Assembly: GCA_026120185.1 (NCBI GenBank)
Contig: JANUWF010001179.1
Span: forward strand, 3,823,501 to 3,887,500
DNA length: 64,000 bases
Source: Voacanga thouarsii
Lineage: Eukaryota > Streptophyta > Magnoliopsida > Gentianales > Apocynaceae
Direction of reading: 5' to 3'
Within the stretch, counting starts at the first letter, position 1. Each line of letters begins with the position of its first letter. The position numbers and the translations under genes are program-made. The notes beneath the pieces were generated by a model. That model did not search any database and was not told the origin of the DNA. It saw nothing but the letters and a program-made list of their open reading frames with translations. Shown here in pieces: positions 1 through 11,803 of the stretch.

Positions 1-66
1 TTTAAGAATGTGACACTACTAACTATCAAGCCCAGCTCCACCAAGCTGCATTTCTACTATAAATAA

Positions 67-113
<47 letters not shown>

Positions 114-1796
114 TCAATGTCTATATTTGATTTGACACAAAGATATAATGAATATTTGATTATTTTCAAATTATAAAGTTACTCTAAATAATTAAAGATT
201 TGGGTTTTGTCAAATTTATTTATTAGTACAACTTTTCTTACTTTTAAAATTTTAGATAAAAAATATATTTATTTTTTTTAAAAAAATAAACATTTTTTTT
301 TTACAATCTAATATAAAGACATTAATTTCCGACAAAGAGAATGTTATGCATGCAAAATATCATCAAATATGAATAAAAAACATCATAATCCCCTTTTCCA
401 ATTGTGGTGTTTTGCATGGTCATGATTTTGTACCCTTTTCTTGAAGTACTAGTGGAATTGGCACAAGGCAATTCTCGAATCACAATAAAAATATCACATG
501 GTATGGTGGGGGACAAACATACCTCGCTTATGCAACTCCAAACGAACATGATTATCTCTTGCAAAAATAAAAACGATAAATACAATAAAGTTCTAAAACA
601 TAAAATAAAAAGTGCAACCAAATTGCTTATCCAATTAATAGCATTTCTTGGAAACCCATTGATCCATGAAGTCACTTGTTACCTAATATTTCATCCTCAA
701 ATGTATGATATCATAACTTTGTGGTTTGCCTGAGTGGGGGTTGTAATGTGCATATAAAAATATAAGTCTCTTGGTGATCAAAGTAAATATAGGTGTTTTC
801 TGATTTAAGTGAGGTTGTAATTAATGTGATTGACCCAACCAACGTGCACATGAAAAATACAAGTCTCTTGGCGATGAGTGGGTATAGGTGTTATAGCGGA
901 CATCACATAAAAAAAATTTATTTTTTTAAAGAAAAGAAAAAAAAAGTAGGTATAAGTTTATTTATTATTTGATTTAAGTTAAGTTGAACTTTAAACTTTT
1001 ACACTAGACTTGTTTATTTTTGTAATAACTCATGCTTTATACCATACATAACTTTAAATTTTCTTTACTATTTTTAAATCTTTAATCAACGTTAATTTTT
1101 GGAGGGAAATATATCATTCTAAATTTTTAAATTTAGAAATAGTGTAGTCATTTTATCTTGACAAAGAAGAATGCATTTGCAAAAACAATAATCCTTGAAG
1201 GACAGGTTTGGGAATAAAAGTAATATGGTTTTTTATAGATTTTGATGGAATTTTTTATAAGTTTTAATTTTGTGGTCCTCTATTGAACACTCCTAAAGCA
1301 TAAAATTATATAAAAAATTAAGAATTAAAGATACATTTTACCGATTTTTTCGTATTATATAACCGAGATACTATCAACAAATATGGATTTAGAATTAAGT
1401 TTTGCTCGAGGTCAATTGATATCTGGTTTTCTTGAGTTTAAAAAATACCAAATCCCTTAAATTTTGGTAATAAAAATCATAGAATGTTTTGCCTTTAATA
1501 GGTGATTACTACTGCCACTTTTAAGCACATTTATATCAGTGTTTCTAATTTGGGAGTTTACTGGTAGAAACGGAAAGAAAAGCCCCATCTACAGAAGTAC
1601 CCTTAGGGCTAAAGCTAGGTCTTCTGTCTTCACAAAAAGCACGCAACAAAAGAGAGCTCAAACACGATTGCATTCAGGCAACCAAAGATAGCAAAAGAAG
1701 ATTCCAATGCAAAAAAAAAGAAGAATAGTAAACAGAAAGACGAAGAAAGACTATGAGCATTGGGTGAATTATGTCATAATAGGTTCGCTGCATGCC
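1..1796. other. AT-rich intergenic DNA, no gene seen
   Basis: Apart from the microsatellite at 70-109 I see only AT-rich non-coding DNA with homopolymer A and T runs. Short open frames near 322-733 occur on both strands over the same bases and have no recognisable motif. The last 200 bases could be 3' untranslated sequence of the minus-strand frame that begins at 1797. Confidence 0.6.
70..109. repeat. (AT)n microsatellite
   Basis: Uninterrupted AT dinucleotide run of 40 bases, read directly. Confidence 0.95.
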
Positions 1797-2003
1797 TTAG
1801 CTGCTTCTCTTTGAAGAATTCTCTCCACTTCCCCAATCTTTGCTGTCCACAGACTTCAACAGCAATTCTTTTCCATCCTTAATTTGCCATGCTTCCACTG
1901 AATATGGCCTTCTAGAAGTCTCCAAATCTGGAATATTAGCCATAGAAATTGAGCAATTCGTTAGGATTTCAACTTTTTTAGATTGCAGATGTAATGTAAC
2001 TGA
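1797..2003 (-). pseudogene. Minus-strand ORF split by the large MULE (3' part)
   Basis: With the 2013-21890 element and one copy of its target duplication removed, a minus-strand frame runs from an ATG at 21929 through 13 codons to 21891, then from 2003 down to a stop at 1797, giving 81 codons without interruption. The second part holds a further ATG at 1943 and a hydrophilic stretch (ETSRRPYSVEAWQIKDGKEL). I do not recognise the protein. A second short frame ending in SEPIMT overlaps its 3' end at about 1764-1847 behind an acceptor-like sequence, so the true gene may be spliced. It may be a host gene disrupted by the insertion or a chance frame. Codon use looks coding, but 81 codons is short. 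Confidence 0.4.
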
Positions 2004-2012
2004 AGCTAAAGA
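2004..2012. repeat. 9-bp target-site duplication of the large MULE (left copy)
   Basis: AGCTAAAGA here is identical to 21891-21899. Nine bases is the usual duplication length for Mutator-like elements. The copies abut the outermost bases of the inverted repeats (GGG inside the left end, CCC inside the right end). Confidence 0.9.
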
Positions 2013-2480
2013 GGGTATTTGACCAAAATGGGTCCAAACCTATTTCACCTACCAAAAATGGGTTAGGATGGAGGGATCCACTTAAGAAGATCTTTCTTCT
2101 TCCCTTTTTTTTTTTTTTAAAGAAAAGGAGGATCTAAACAAAATCGATAAAACGGAAGAAATTTGAGTGAATGGAAAGGGGAAAAAAAATTGATGAATTC
2201 GACTTTCATTTTACATAGACAAGCTATAACAAAATCCCCCTTTATAATTCTTATCTGAATTAGAAATAGGAATAAAGAAAATTCGAATAAAAAAGGAAAA
2301 CTCTTCTTCCTTGAAAAATCTCCTTATGACTCTTCTTTTCCTTTTAAATTAAGTAACCAGTGGCGTACATGGGGTTTCTCGCGTCTTTCGCACATGTGAG
2401 ATGCACTGTGTCTGACCAGCCAGCTTGTGCTGGTCAAAAAGCTGTTCCTTGCATCTGCTAGATGCGAGGTTTCAGTCTTC
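2013..2480 (+). repeat. Left long terminal inverted repeat of the MULE
   Basis: The outer 50 bases (GGGTATTTGACC...AAATGGGTT) pair with the reverse complement of 21835-21890 with few mismatches. A second block at about 2345-2480 (containing GAGATGCACT and TGGTCAAAAAGCT) pairs with about 21700-21800. Between them the left arm has about 265 extra bases (2078-2342) absent from the right arm, probably a later insertion. Confidence 0.8.
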
Positions 2481-2803
2481 CTCGCGTTTGGCAGATGTAA
2501 GGATTTCCTTTTATTCAGCTTTCCACAGCATTTCCTTCTCTTCTTCGCGGGCATGGCTATCTTTTGCATCTTTTCACGGACGCACTCTACGTTTTTTCAC
2601 GGGTAGGATTCCTCTGAAAAAGAGGAATCCTTTTTAGAGGATTCTTTACGGGACTAAAGAATTGTTGTGCCCTTTCCATTACTTAGCCATCTAGAATTCC
2701 CATTTTCATTCTCATTAGGCGGTGTCCATCTCTCTCGTAAAAATCAAAGATTCCATCATCTTCTCCTCCTTCTCCTTTTCAGTTTCTCCATCTTTCTCCG
2801 ACA

Positions 2804-2965
2804 ATGAAAGCTTCCAACTTCCATGTTCAACTTCTTAGTCTTGTTTCACCACCCTTAGTTGCCCGAGAGTACTGCTACCGGAGGAAGCCGTCGCTGCCAT
2901 CAGAATTTGTACTCGCCGGAGCCACAACCAACTTCTATAATAGGTTTTTTGAAAAAAAGAATTAA
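2804..2965 (+). CDS. Short ORF with UTR-like leader inside the MULE left arm
   Basis: A 53-codon frame begins after a pyrimidine-rich leader (TTCTCCTCCTTCTCC) typical of plant 5' untranslated regions. The start is MKASNFHVQLLSLVSPP and the middle is Arg-rich. It may be a captured first exon of a host gene or the first exon of the element's own transcript. I do not recognise the peptide, and no clear splice donor follows. Confidence 0.25.
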   Translation: MKASNFHVQLLSLVSPPLVAREYCYRRKPSLPSEFVLAGATTNFYNRFFEKKN

Positions 2966-3529
2966 AATGAGGATTGTACCTTGTTATTTTGTAATTGTAT
3001 TTGACACTATTTATTGTTAATTTGTTTAGCAGTTGAGTATTTGGATTTTGTTGGATTATAACTACTTGGTTTGTGGTTGAGACTTTGCTTTGTGTTGCTT
3101 TTTGGGGGGTGAATAGAGTATTGATCTGTTCGTAATATATTGCATACATGAAGCACATGAAATATTTGTGGTAAATGCATCTAGAATTTATATCGACTCC
3201 ACTGGGATAATATTAGAAGTTCGAAATGAATAATTGCTTAACATTGTTTTAGAGCTATTGTAGAAGATGATTATCTGCTATTTGTTTTGAGAAAATTAAT
3301 AAATTGAAATAATAGTTGGATGAACAACAACAACAACAATTAATAATTTTGCCGAGGATAAGTGTTTGGGCCGAGACAAAAAGTGAGTTGTCGGGTGCAA
3401 AATTTTCGAGCCTCCAATCAATTGTACAAATTAATAATTTGTTTTGGGATAGCAACTTGAATTAAATCAAAATTTTCCTATTTTTTCAATTCTCTCAAAT
3501 TTAAAAAAAATTAATTGAATGAAAATAAA

Positions 3530-4967
3530 AAATATTATCCTAAAATTTACTTTTAGCATATATAGTGGAGACTATATTTGTGATATTAATGCGTAAATTT
3601 TGGGTGTATAAAAATCATCAAATTTAAATTCATCCATTAGTCAAGTTTTAATTAAAACATTAATTCCAAAATATACATACAAGTAAGTATATTCATCGCA
3701 AGCATAGCATAGAGAATTAACGAGTATCGATACTCAAAGGAATAAGTACATACTAATCACTTTTCTTTCATTGTTTAACCGATCCAATAAAGTGATAAAA
3801 TAATAAAATAAATAAATACAACTCAAGGATGTAGGAATATGCAATTTAGATAATTATCCTAAAACACATGATAATGAATCATCTAGCAATTATCTCAAGT
3901 AATCATCATCTTAATATCATAAAGGAATATAAAGTAAAATTTAATTATTTCCCAAGTCATGAATCTACTTAGATAGATTCCACTTCTTTCCCAATCTATG
4001 GAATTACTATCTTTTGATTAAATTAGCAGATTTTCCAATCAAACCAACATAACCAAAGCATTCATTAAGCTCAATTCCTCATAAACATGAAATTAGCTAA
4101 TGACCATTTGCACAAGGTGAAATTAATTAATTTTTGATCACGTTAGTTCTTCAATATTAACTTTGTTTCCCAAATCCATTAAGATTTAACAAATACAAAA
4201 TCAATGCAACGAACTCCTAACATCACTTCCCAAGTCAATTAGAAGAACTTGCATCAATAACCAATGATAACAAGTAATCAAATAGTAAAGATGATAAAGA
4301 ATTGTTCAAATAACTAAATTAACACAAAACCATGAATCCCAAAATAATGTCAAATTACAAATAAAATATTGAATACATCATTGTTAAAGAATAAGAAAAC
4401 AAAGGTAAAAGAAAGCACTCATAGACAAGCCTCATTCTTCTCATTTGAAGACTCTCTTGAACAACATTCCTTAAATGGTGAATCTCTCCTTCTTTGAGTG
4501 ATTTGAATTTTTTCTCTTGGATTCACTCCTCAATCCCTTGTGTTTTCTCTTGCTTTTATAAGCTTCTTTGATACCAAATTCGTTGCTTCAGGAGTCTTAG
4601 CCGAGTAGAAATTGGAAAATACTGAAATTTTTGAAAAATTTTTAAATTCGTGTACAGAAATTTCGTGTTCCAGAACAGGGTTAGCGCCGGGTCCAATCGA
4701 CCCACCTGGTGCCAGTGAACCCTGTTTCTCCCCTCAAGTTTGCTTTGTTTTCCTCTAGCCAACTAGAATGGACCTGGCACCAGGTATACTCTGAAAAATC
4801 TCCAGTTTTGCTCGAAATTAACTCAAATATACACAAATTGATCAAAAACATTTTCTACAAATAAAATGTCAAATAAGAAGGAACATGCCTAGTTATTACA
4901 ATAAAAGTATCTAAAATTAATCTCAAATAACTAGTAAAATAATGATGATTTTAGCCCCTATCAGATA
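3530..4967 (-). repeat. Unclassified retroelement-like repeat, minus orientation
   Basis: Read on the minus strand, it opens with TGATAGGGGCTAAAATCATC and runs through a leader-like stretch with a GC-rich inverted repeat (CTGGTGCCAG and the nearby CCTGGCACCAGG, about 4700-4790). It then becomes AT-rich sequence without a coding frame. The style resembles LTR or untranslated sequence of a retroelement. No partner LTR or target duplication was found, so boundaries and class are inference. Confidence 0.3.
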
Positions 4968-6449
4968 TAATTTTTAAACATGAAAATAACTATAAATATA
5001 AAATTAGAGGATTGAACAATTTTGTGTATTATTTTAGTGAAAATCAATATTGGTATTAGTCATTAGATCAGAATATTCATCTATTTTAATTCTTCAAAAA
5101 TAAAAAACAAAAGATAATCATATGTAAGACTACTGTCAATATAAAACAAATAAGATGGTATAGCTTTTGCTAAAGAAGAAATTGATTTTTTTTTTCAAAA
5201 CAACAAATTTAAAAATTAAAACATCATTTTTTGTCACTTGGATATATAACACATGAATAATTTACTTATCTTCTCTTTTTTATAAAATAATAATTACATA
5301 AAATAAAAATACTCTCTACTATATCAATTAAAATTAGATGAATGTTATTAAATTATATTAAATTTCAAATCAAACAAAATAAAATTTAATATTGAATGAA
5401 AGATTAAAAAATTAAATCGCTACATTTTTTTATATAGAAATTAAATTTACATGAAATTATATACAAATTAAATCCTTACATTTTTATATACAAATGAAAT
5501 CCTTACTTTTTTTAATTAAATTCATAAATTATTTCTAAATTAAATCTTTACATTTTTAATTAAATTCATAAATTATCCATATTCATAAACACTTGAAGTT
5601 GATATTTAAACTTTATGTTTTTGTATAATATTAAATATATGTTACCTTCTTGAATAATTAATTTTAATTATTTTAGTTAGTTTTATAATAGCTAAGTAAG
5701 TTATATATTATTTTAATAAGTCAAAAGAATAAAAATATGTAGCTCATTGCATATTTAACAAAAAAAAAAATAAATCAATTGTGAAAAATAAACAAGACAA
5801 ATAAAATACTTTTAAAAAGTGTACATATATAATTTTAAATAATTAGTTTAAAATTTTAATTTTAAATATGGACTAATTGTCTGAAATGGTTAAAAGTTTG
5901 TACAACATAAAAAAAATTTATATTGAATAAAGTGGAAGTCAAAAGTGAACTTTATCTTTAGATTTTATAATCTTGTCTTTGTAGCTAATTGTATTATAGA
6001 TTTATCACCATAGCATATTGAAATTGGAATGACACCTTGGGAAGTGACAGAATATGGAATTAATTAAGTTCCAAAATTTGATTAAATTGCATGTCATTGT
6101 AACATAATTACATAAAATAAATATATTGCTCAGTAAAAAAAAAAAAATTATGCATGATACATATATAATTTATTTAAAAAATAAATAAATACTCATATAT
6201 TTAGTGACACAATATTTAATAATTAGTTTGGGATATATTAAATGCTCCTTTGGCATATATCAAATATTCTATTTTTTGGAGATATATTTGTGCTGATTAA
6301 TTTGATATTCGTTGATATAATAATTCAAGATTAAGACATACTTTACTTTTTGAATAGAAAAATCCTACCTAATTTATCTAAAGACAATATCACTAGAAGA
6401 ACCTGTAAAACTAAGGTTATATTGAAATTGTGAAATTATGCGCACTGTA
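4968..6449. other. AT-rich non-coding DNA inside the MULE
   Basis: I see no coding frame or ordered repeat here, only AT-rich sequence with several copies of TTAAATTCATAAATTAT-like phrases near 5450-5580. Confidence 0.5.
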
Positions 6450-8640
6450 CACGGTGATTTTTTTTAATAATCCGTATCGCAAAGCATTGATTGATAGAAA
6501 TCGAATTAGTTTGATTGGTTTAGTCAACAAAATATGTGCAATTTAAGGATTACACCGTCTACTGTTAAGCTACAAATCAAAATAAGAGAGGACACTATTA
6601 TTGGTATTGCAATGAGGTCTACAACGGATGATGATATAGAAAATTTATAGTACTATACATCTATCGTGAAGGGACAACCAATTGATCTGCATATTTATCA
6701 TAAGATTGTCCAAATTTCAAATACAACAGCTACAAATCTTCCAAAGCATAACATTCCAACTTCTATTATTGAGTCATTCACTGCATTACTTAACTCAGCT
6801 ATTCCTGTCAATATGCCTAATTTTGATTTAAAATTTCCACCACCTGTTGGCAATGATCATACAATATCCCAAATGACACTTTCCAATCTCTTTTCAATAC
6901 AACAGTTTCGGATACCCCACTAGTTAGACCTACCAATCAATACTTATCAATCTCTACAAAGTTTGTTATACCTTCACTTCATGACCACATTTAACCCCTT
7001 CAAATACAGACGAACCTGCCATTAGTTTCAACTGTTGAAATCATTGTTCTATTAGATGTAACCCAGTTGATGAATGGTTTACTTGAGAGCCCAACTGGGT
7101 AGGTGCTCCAAAGGTGACTGTGGACGGGTTAGGACCTATATCAGACATTGATAGGCCTACTGTGGAAGATTCCCCGTACTAGGACGAGGGGGATAATGAT
7201 GTTGGAGAAGATATTCTCAGTCCTTCTGTAATGCAACAACCTGCTAATAGACTTGCTAAACTGGATCACTTGTATAATCTATTGTATTCAACCTATCTTA
7301 ATAGGTTGGATACTTCTTAAGAAATAGAATATGAAGCTGGTGGAATGGTACCAAGTAGTAGTGGGATGGTTTTATTATCAGAATCCAACATTAACTTGAA
7401 GGTTGACATATGGTTTAGAAATAAGAATGAGTTACTTTGGGCTGTTCAATTGTGGTCTATTAGAATGGATCATAAGTTTACAGTACTAGAAAGCAAAACT
7501 GTACGTTAGATTGTCGAGTGTAAAAATTCAACTCCACAACATCCCTATTATTGGTGGATCCATGCGTGGAAAAAGAAGGATTATGGCCAGTGGCAAATTA
7601 CTAGATGTCATAGAGAGCATATTTGTCTAATCCGGACAATAGATGGGAACCTTCGCAACTTGAATGCAAAATTCATGGTGAATCACATTTTGCTGATAAT
7701 TCATAATAATCCAGAGATTAAAGTCAACAAAATAAATCATCATATTCATAACACATTGAATTTCACTCTGTCTTACAAGAAAAGATGGAATGCGTATAGA
7801 TATGTTATTGAGATGATCTATGAAGATTGGCCTTTTTCATTTGCACAGCTACCACGACATATGTAAGCTTTACAAGATGCGAATCCTAATACTGTTGTGG
7901 TGTGACACTTCTTACCTATGGACAACAATAGGACGAAGATATTTGGATATGTTTTTTAATTGTTCGGACTAAGTATTGATGCATTTGTTCACATGAAACT
8001 GGTGGTCAATATTGACGAGACATTTTTTAAGGGTATATATACAAGGGAAAACTCTTAACATAGTGGGTCAAGATACCAATAATCATATATTGCCCCTTGC
8101 ATTTGTAGTCACTGACAAAGAAATTAAGAATAGTTAGGGATAGTTTTTTACCTTGTTTAGAGAGCATGTATTTAATGATCGAAAAGTTTGTTTAATATAC
8201 AACAAACACATTGGGATTGTGATTCATTGACTACCCTTTTTGGCAAGAGTTGATGGCAGTGCACAAATTTTATCTTAGATATATTCGGAGTAACTTCAAT
8301 GGAAGGTTTAGAACATCAAAGCAAGAAGCAAAATTTTTTTAAAGTTATGGAAGAAATTAGTTTGCTAAACCTCCAAGCAAAGGTATGGTTGGATTTGATT
8401 CTAAAAGAGTAATAGACACTTGTTTATGACGTAATCTGAAAAAATCTTATAACAGTGTCATCAAATGTATATGTTCTTTACCCATCAAGGTGATTGTTGA
8501 GTCTTCGTTTAAAAAAACAGTCAAATATTTTAGCGACCATAAATAGGAAGGTAATCACAGGAGATATTACTTTTCTTCTAACATATGGAGCAAATTTTTA
8601 AAGAATGAGAAGAAAGAAAGAAGACACCATGTGCTGGCTT
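6450..8640 (+). pseudogene. MULE (MuDR-type) transposase, 5' part, broken
   Basis: Conceptual translation, ignoring stops, gives the N-terminal region of plant MULE transposases: a ligand-binding-like segment (REDTIIGIAMRSTTDDD), a variable linker, then the MuDR DNA-binding block (LLWAVQLWSIRMDHKFTVLE ... CKNSTPQHPYYWWIHAWKKK) near 7430-7560. The catalytic core follows (NIDETFFKG near 8010-8040, PLAFVVTDKE near 8090-8120). Longer open pieces remain at 6666-6923 and 7660-7866. Many stops (for example after PRHM at 7866) and frameshifts make it non-functional. The frame is cut at 8640 by the CACTA element and resumes at 17681. Confidence 0.75.
8638..8640. repeat. 3-bp target-site duplication of CACTA element (CTT, left)
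   Basis: CTT directly precedes CACTACAAAA and recurs at 17681-17683 directly after TTTAGTAGTG. Three bases is the rule for CACTA elements. Confidence 0.85.
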
Positions 8641-8870
8641 CACTACAAAAAAATTGGACAAAAACGACGAGACTAATACGACGGTCGTAAAACCGTCGTA
8701 GTAGACAAATTTATACGACGGTTATCCAACCATCGTATTAGATATAGTTAATACGACAGTTCAGGCAAAACTGTCTATTAGGGTTAACAAATACGACGGT
8801 TCTTGTGAACCATCGTATTTAGTGAGATCATACGACGGTTCAAAAAGAACCGTCGTATGAGGTGTATTAT
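8641..8870 (+). repeat. Left subterminal motif array of the CACTA element
   Basis: At least seven copies of AATACGACGG or its complement CCGTCGTA, in direct and inverted arrangement, lie within 230 bases of the end. Such arrays are the binding sites of the TNPA-type protein in CACTA elements. Confidence 0.8.
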
Positions 8871-9154
8871 GTAATTAATATTTTCGTTGAAATTAAATTG
8901 TGATTTTTTAAAAATACCATGATTTTTTCAATCGTCATTATAATCATCGTTGTTTTTTCAAATTATAACAAAATTAATAAAAATGGTGTTAATTTTATCT
9001 GATTATTTTCAAATTTAGTCACAGTACTACTTAATTTTTATAATTATTTTAACAAATAGATAAATTTGTTATATATTTACTCTATTTTTTGTCACAGTAC
9101 TATGTTTTGTAATAAATTTAGTCATAGTAGTACTTTTTATAATCAATTAAAAGT

Positions 9155-9175
9155 AGTGTGTGTATATATACATAC

Positions 9176-9207
<32 letters not shown>

Positions 9208-9327
9208 ATTAATATATATCAATTGAATAATATAAAGAACTTTAATTGCAAACATATATATTTGTGTGTGCATATCTATGTACACATACATATATACATA
9301 CATACATACATACATATATATATATAT

Positions 9328-9371
<44 letters not shown>
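9155..9371. repeat. Mixed (TG)n and (AT)n microsatellite inside the CACTA element
   Basis: Alternating TATA, TGTG and CATA dinucleotide runs, including an AT run at about 9331-9370. The Tyr/Ile-rich frames read through here are artefacts of the repeat. Confidence 0.9.
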
Positions 9372-9373
<2 letters not shown>

Positions 9374-9559
9374 GCTAGCTAGACACTCTTAATTATCATT
9401 CATTTATACATATGCATGCTATATATGTGTTTATATGCAATATAACACATCCTTGTTACTGTAAAAATAAAACTAATGTCATTTTATTTGTCACGTTAGT
9501 TATATATATATAAAACACATATTAAAATATATAAATTAAAATTATTAAGATATAAATTA

Positions 9560-9760
9560 AATATGACGGCTCATACGCCGTCGTATTAAATGAATTAATA
9601 CGACGGTTTTGTCGTTTTTGCTGAAACAAATACGACTGTTTCCGTGAAACCGTCGTTTTTATTACCCTTCAGACACATTTAATACGATGGTTAATTATTA
9701 ACCATCGCATTAAATATACCTAATATGACGGCAATGATTAACCATCGTATTCTGTCCTTA
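9560..9760 (+). repeat. Second block of ACGACGG motifs in the CACTA left end
   Basis: A further series of ATACGACGG and CCGTCGT copies lies about 0.9 kb inside the end, separated from the first block by the microsatellite. The original subterminal region was probably split by repeat growth or insertion. Confidence 0.75.
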
Positions 9761-9769
9761 TTTAAGACC

Positions 9770-11803
9770 CGATGACCTGCTGCTTTCAGCTTCCATTCTT
9801 CCTCCTCCTTCTGCAGCGGCTTGGTTCCGACTTCCTCTTTCTCTTCTCCGGTTCCCTCTCCATTCTGGCGTTCTTCTCCGGTTCCCTCTCCACTTCGTAA
9901 CTGTTAATTAACTTCGCCTCCCTCTCTTCTCCATCACTGGTAAAACTCCCTCTCTTCTCCTTCGCGGTGAAAGAACCCTCTTATCTTCCTTGCCGGCAAA
10001 GGTCCATCTCTTCTCCGTTGCGGGTAAAGCTGCCCTCGTCCGCACTTCAATTGCTAATTTGGGCTACTGCATTTTGCATTTGGGGTTGTCTACAAGTAAC
10101 AGAAGCTAAATGTCTACTGCATTTTGCATTTGGGTTGCCCTCGTCCGCAGTGCCGACTGCATTTCTGGTATTCTGCACTTGTTGTCTTAGTCTGCAAATG
10201 CTAATTTGGAACTTGTTCTTGAGCTCTATGAGAAATTATTGAATGTTCAGAAGGTTAGGGTCATTATATTTTTACCGTTCAAGTTGAATTCTTTGAGCTC
10301 TGTATTTATTCTGAAATTAATTTTTAATATAAGCTTTAATTCTGGGATGCATTGTCTTTTCAATTAGCTATAATTCAAATAGCTTAATATGTTTAGCAGG
10401 GACTAAATGGTTGAAGGTGAGTATTTTGTGTTCTTGGCATTCATGGGAGAGTAAAAGAGAAAATTAGAAGAAGGGGGATAGTGCTCTTAGTGTGATGGCC
10501 GAAATTTCTCATAGAATGAGTGCATAATTTCTAGTTTGGTTTGATATGACTGGTTGCTAGATAGGTGAGTGTTTTATGGAGGAAAATGTGGAATTTAGTT
10601 TTCAAATTCACAGTATTTTGAATAGAGAGAAATTAGGGGAGGTCTAAGGTGCTTTAATGGAGTTTTGTTGGCTAAGGTTGGTGAAAAACAAACTATGTTC
10701 AGCTAGGTACCTATTATGGCTAAAAATATGATGGAGAAATAAAGAAGAAATGAAGAAGAAAATGAAGAGAAATGCTAGCTAGTTGAAGATTGGGAAAAGT
10801 TGGAAAAAATTCTGGTTAGCTAGTTAGAAGAAATAATAAGATTTAACTGGTTTTTTAGCTAGTATTCAAAATATTTTGAATTGGTTTTCAACTATTAAAT
10901 AGGAGTATCCTAAGGTCATTTAATGGTGTTTTTTCTAGCCATTACCTTAAAGAAGAACAAGAACCACAAAAGAACTAATTCATGGTATTGAATACCCAAA
11001 GTTCTTTGGCTAAGGCAATTACTTGTTTGTTGGAAATTTTCTGGTTTAAACAAGCTATGAAGGGACCGAAATCTTCATGATTGTTTCCAGGTTTTGCACA
11101 CAAAAATGAGTGCTTGATTTGCAAAGAAATAAATGATGTTTTGAATATTGTTGAATGGCGAATTGTTGAAAAAAAAATGGCAAATTGTTAGCTACTTATA
11201 CTTCATCTTTAGCTTATTTGTTTTATAGAGCTAACATATACTTCTCTTAGTATTTGGATTATGTTGAATGAGTATTTTTATTTGGAAATTTGTTATGTGC
11301 AAGTGTGTTTGGAAGAGGACCTAGTTGGATAAGCAGAGGTTTACATGGAAATTTGTTATAAGCATGATTAGTTGAATTGAATAATTGCGCATTTTGAGGC
11401 GGCCTAGTGCCTGGAAAATATTCATTTTATAGGCGAAACTCTGTCAAAATTTTTTCAAAATTTTTATAATATCTGGACCAACCAGTTATATACTGTGCAT
11501 CTCAAAAAGTAAACTTGATCTATCTTAATTAGTTAAATCTTTTATTTTCTCTATTTTGAAAACTCTCAAGGAGTGTATTTATTTATTTTAACTACTACTA
11601 AAAATATGTTTATCATTTCCACTAGTAAAAAGGAGAATGAACACTAATCTGATTGGGATTGAATATGTTTTTCATAACGAAACTTGTAGGAAATTTGTTG
11701 ATCATTTGTACACGAATTTGATATCATTTCCCTTCATTCTTGAATATGTTTATTATAACGAAACTTGTAGATCGACTGAAAATATGGATAAATGAATAGG
11801 AAG
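9770..11803 (+). promoter_or_regulatory. Leader and upstream region of the CACTA transposase gene
   Basis: Pyrimidine-rich untranslated-type sequence at 9780-10030 contains a near-perfect repeat of TCTTCTCCGGTTCCCTCTCC. A second short duplication (CTACTGCATTTTGCATTTGG) lies at about 10063-10132. The open frame at 9967-10242 has low complexity and no domain. The rest is T-rich and intron-like with several donor and acceptor-like sites, so I read it as 5' UTR and first introns of the transposase. Confidence 0.45.

Noticed and set aside
2324..2637. Overlapping open frames on both strands
   Set aside because: They lie in the MULE left inverted repeat and match the right repeat as non-coding sequence.
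9118..9378. Open frames on both strands rich in Tyr, Ile, His
   Set aside because: They run through the TG/AT microsatellite inside the CACTA element and have no non-repeat content.
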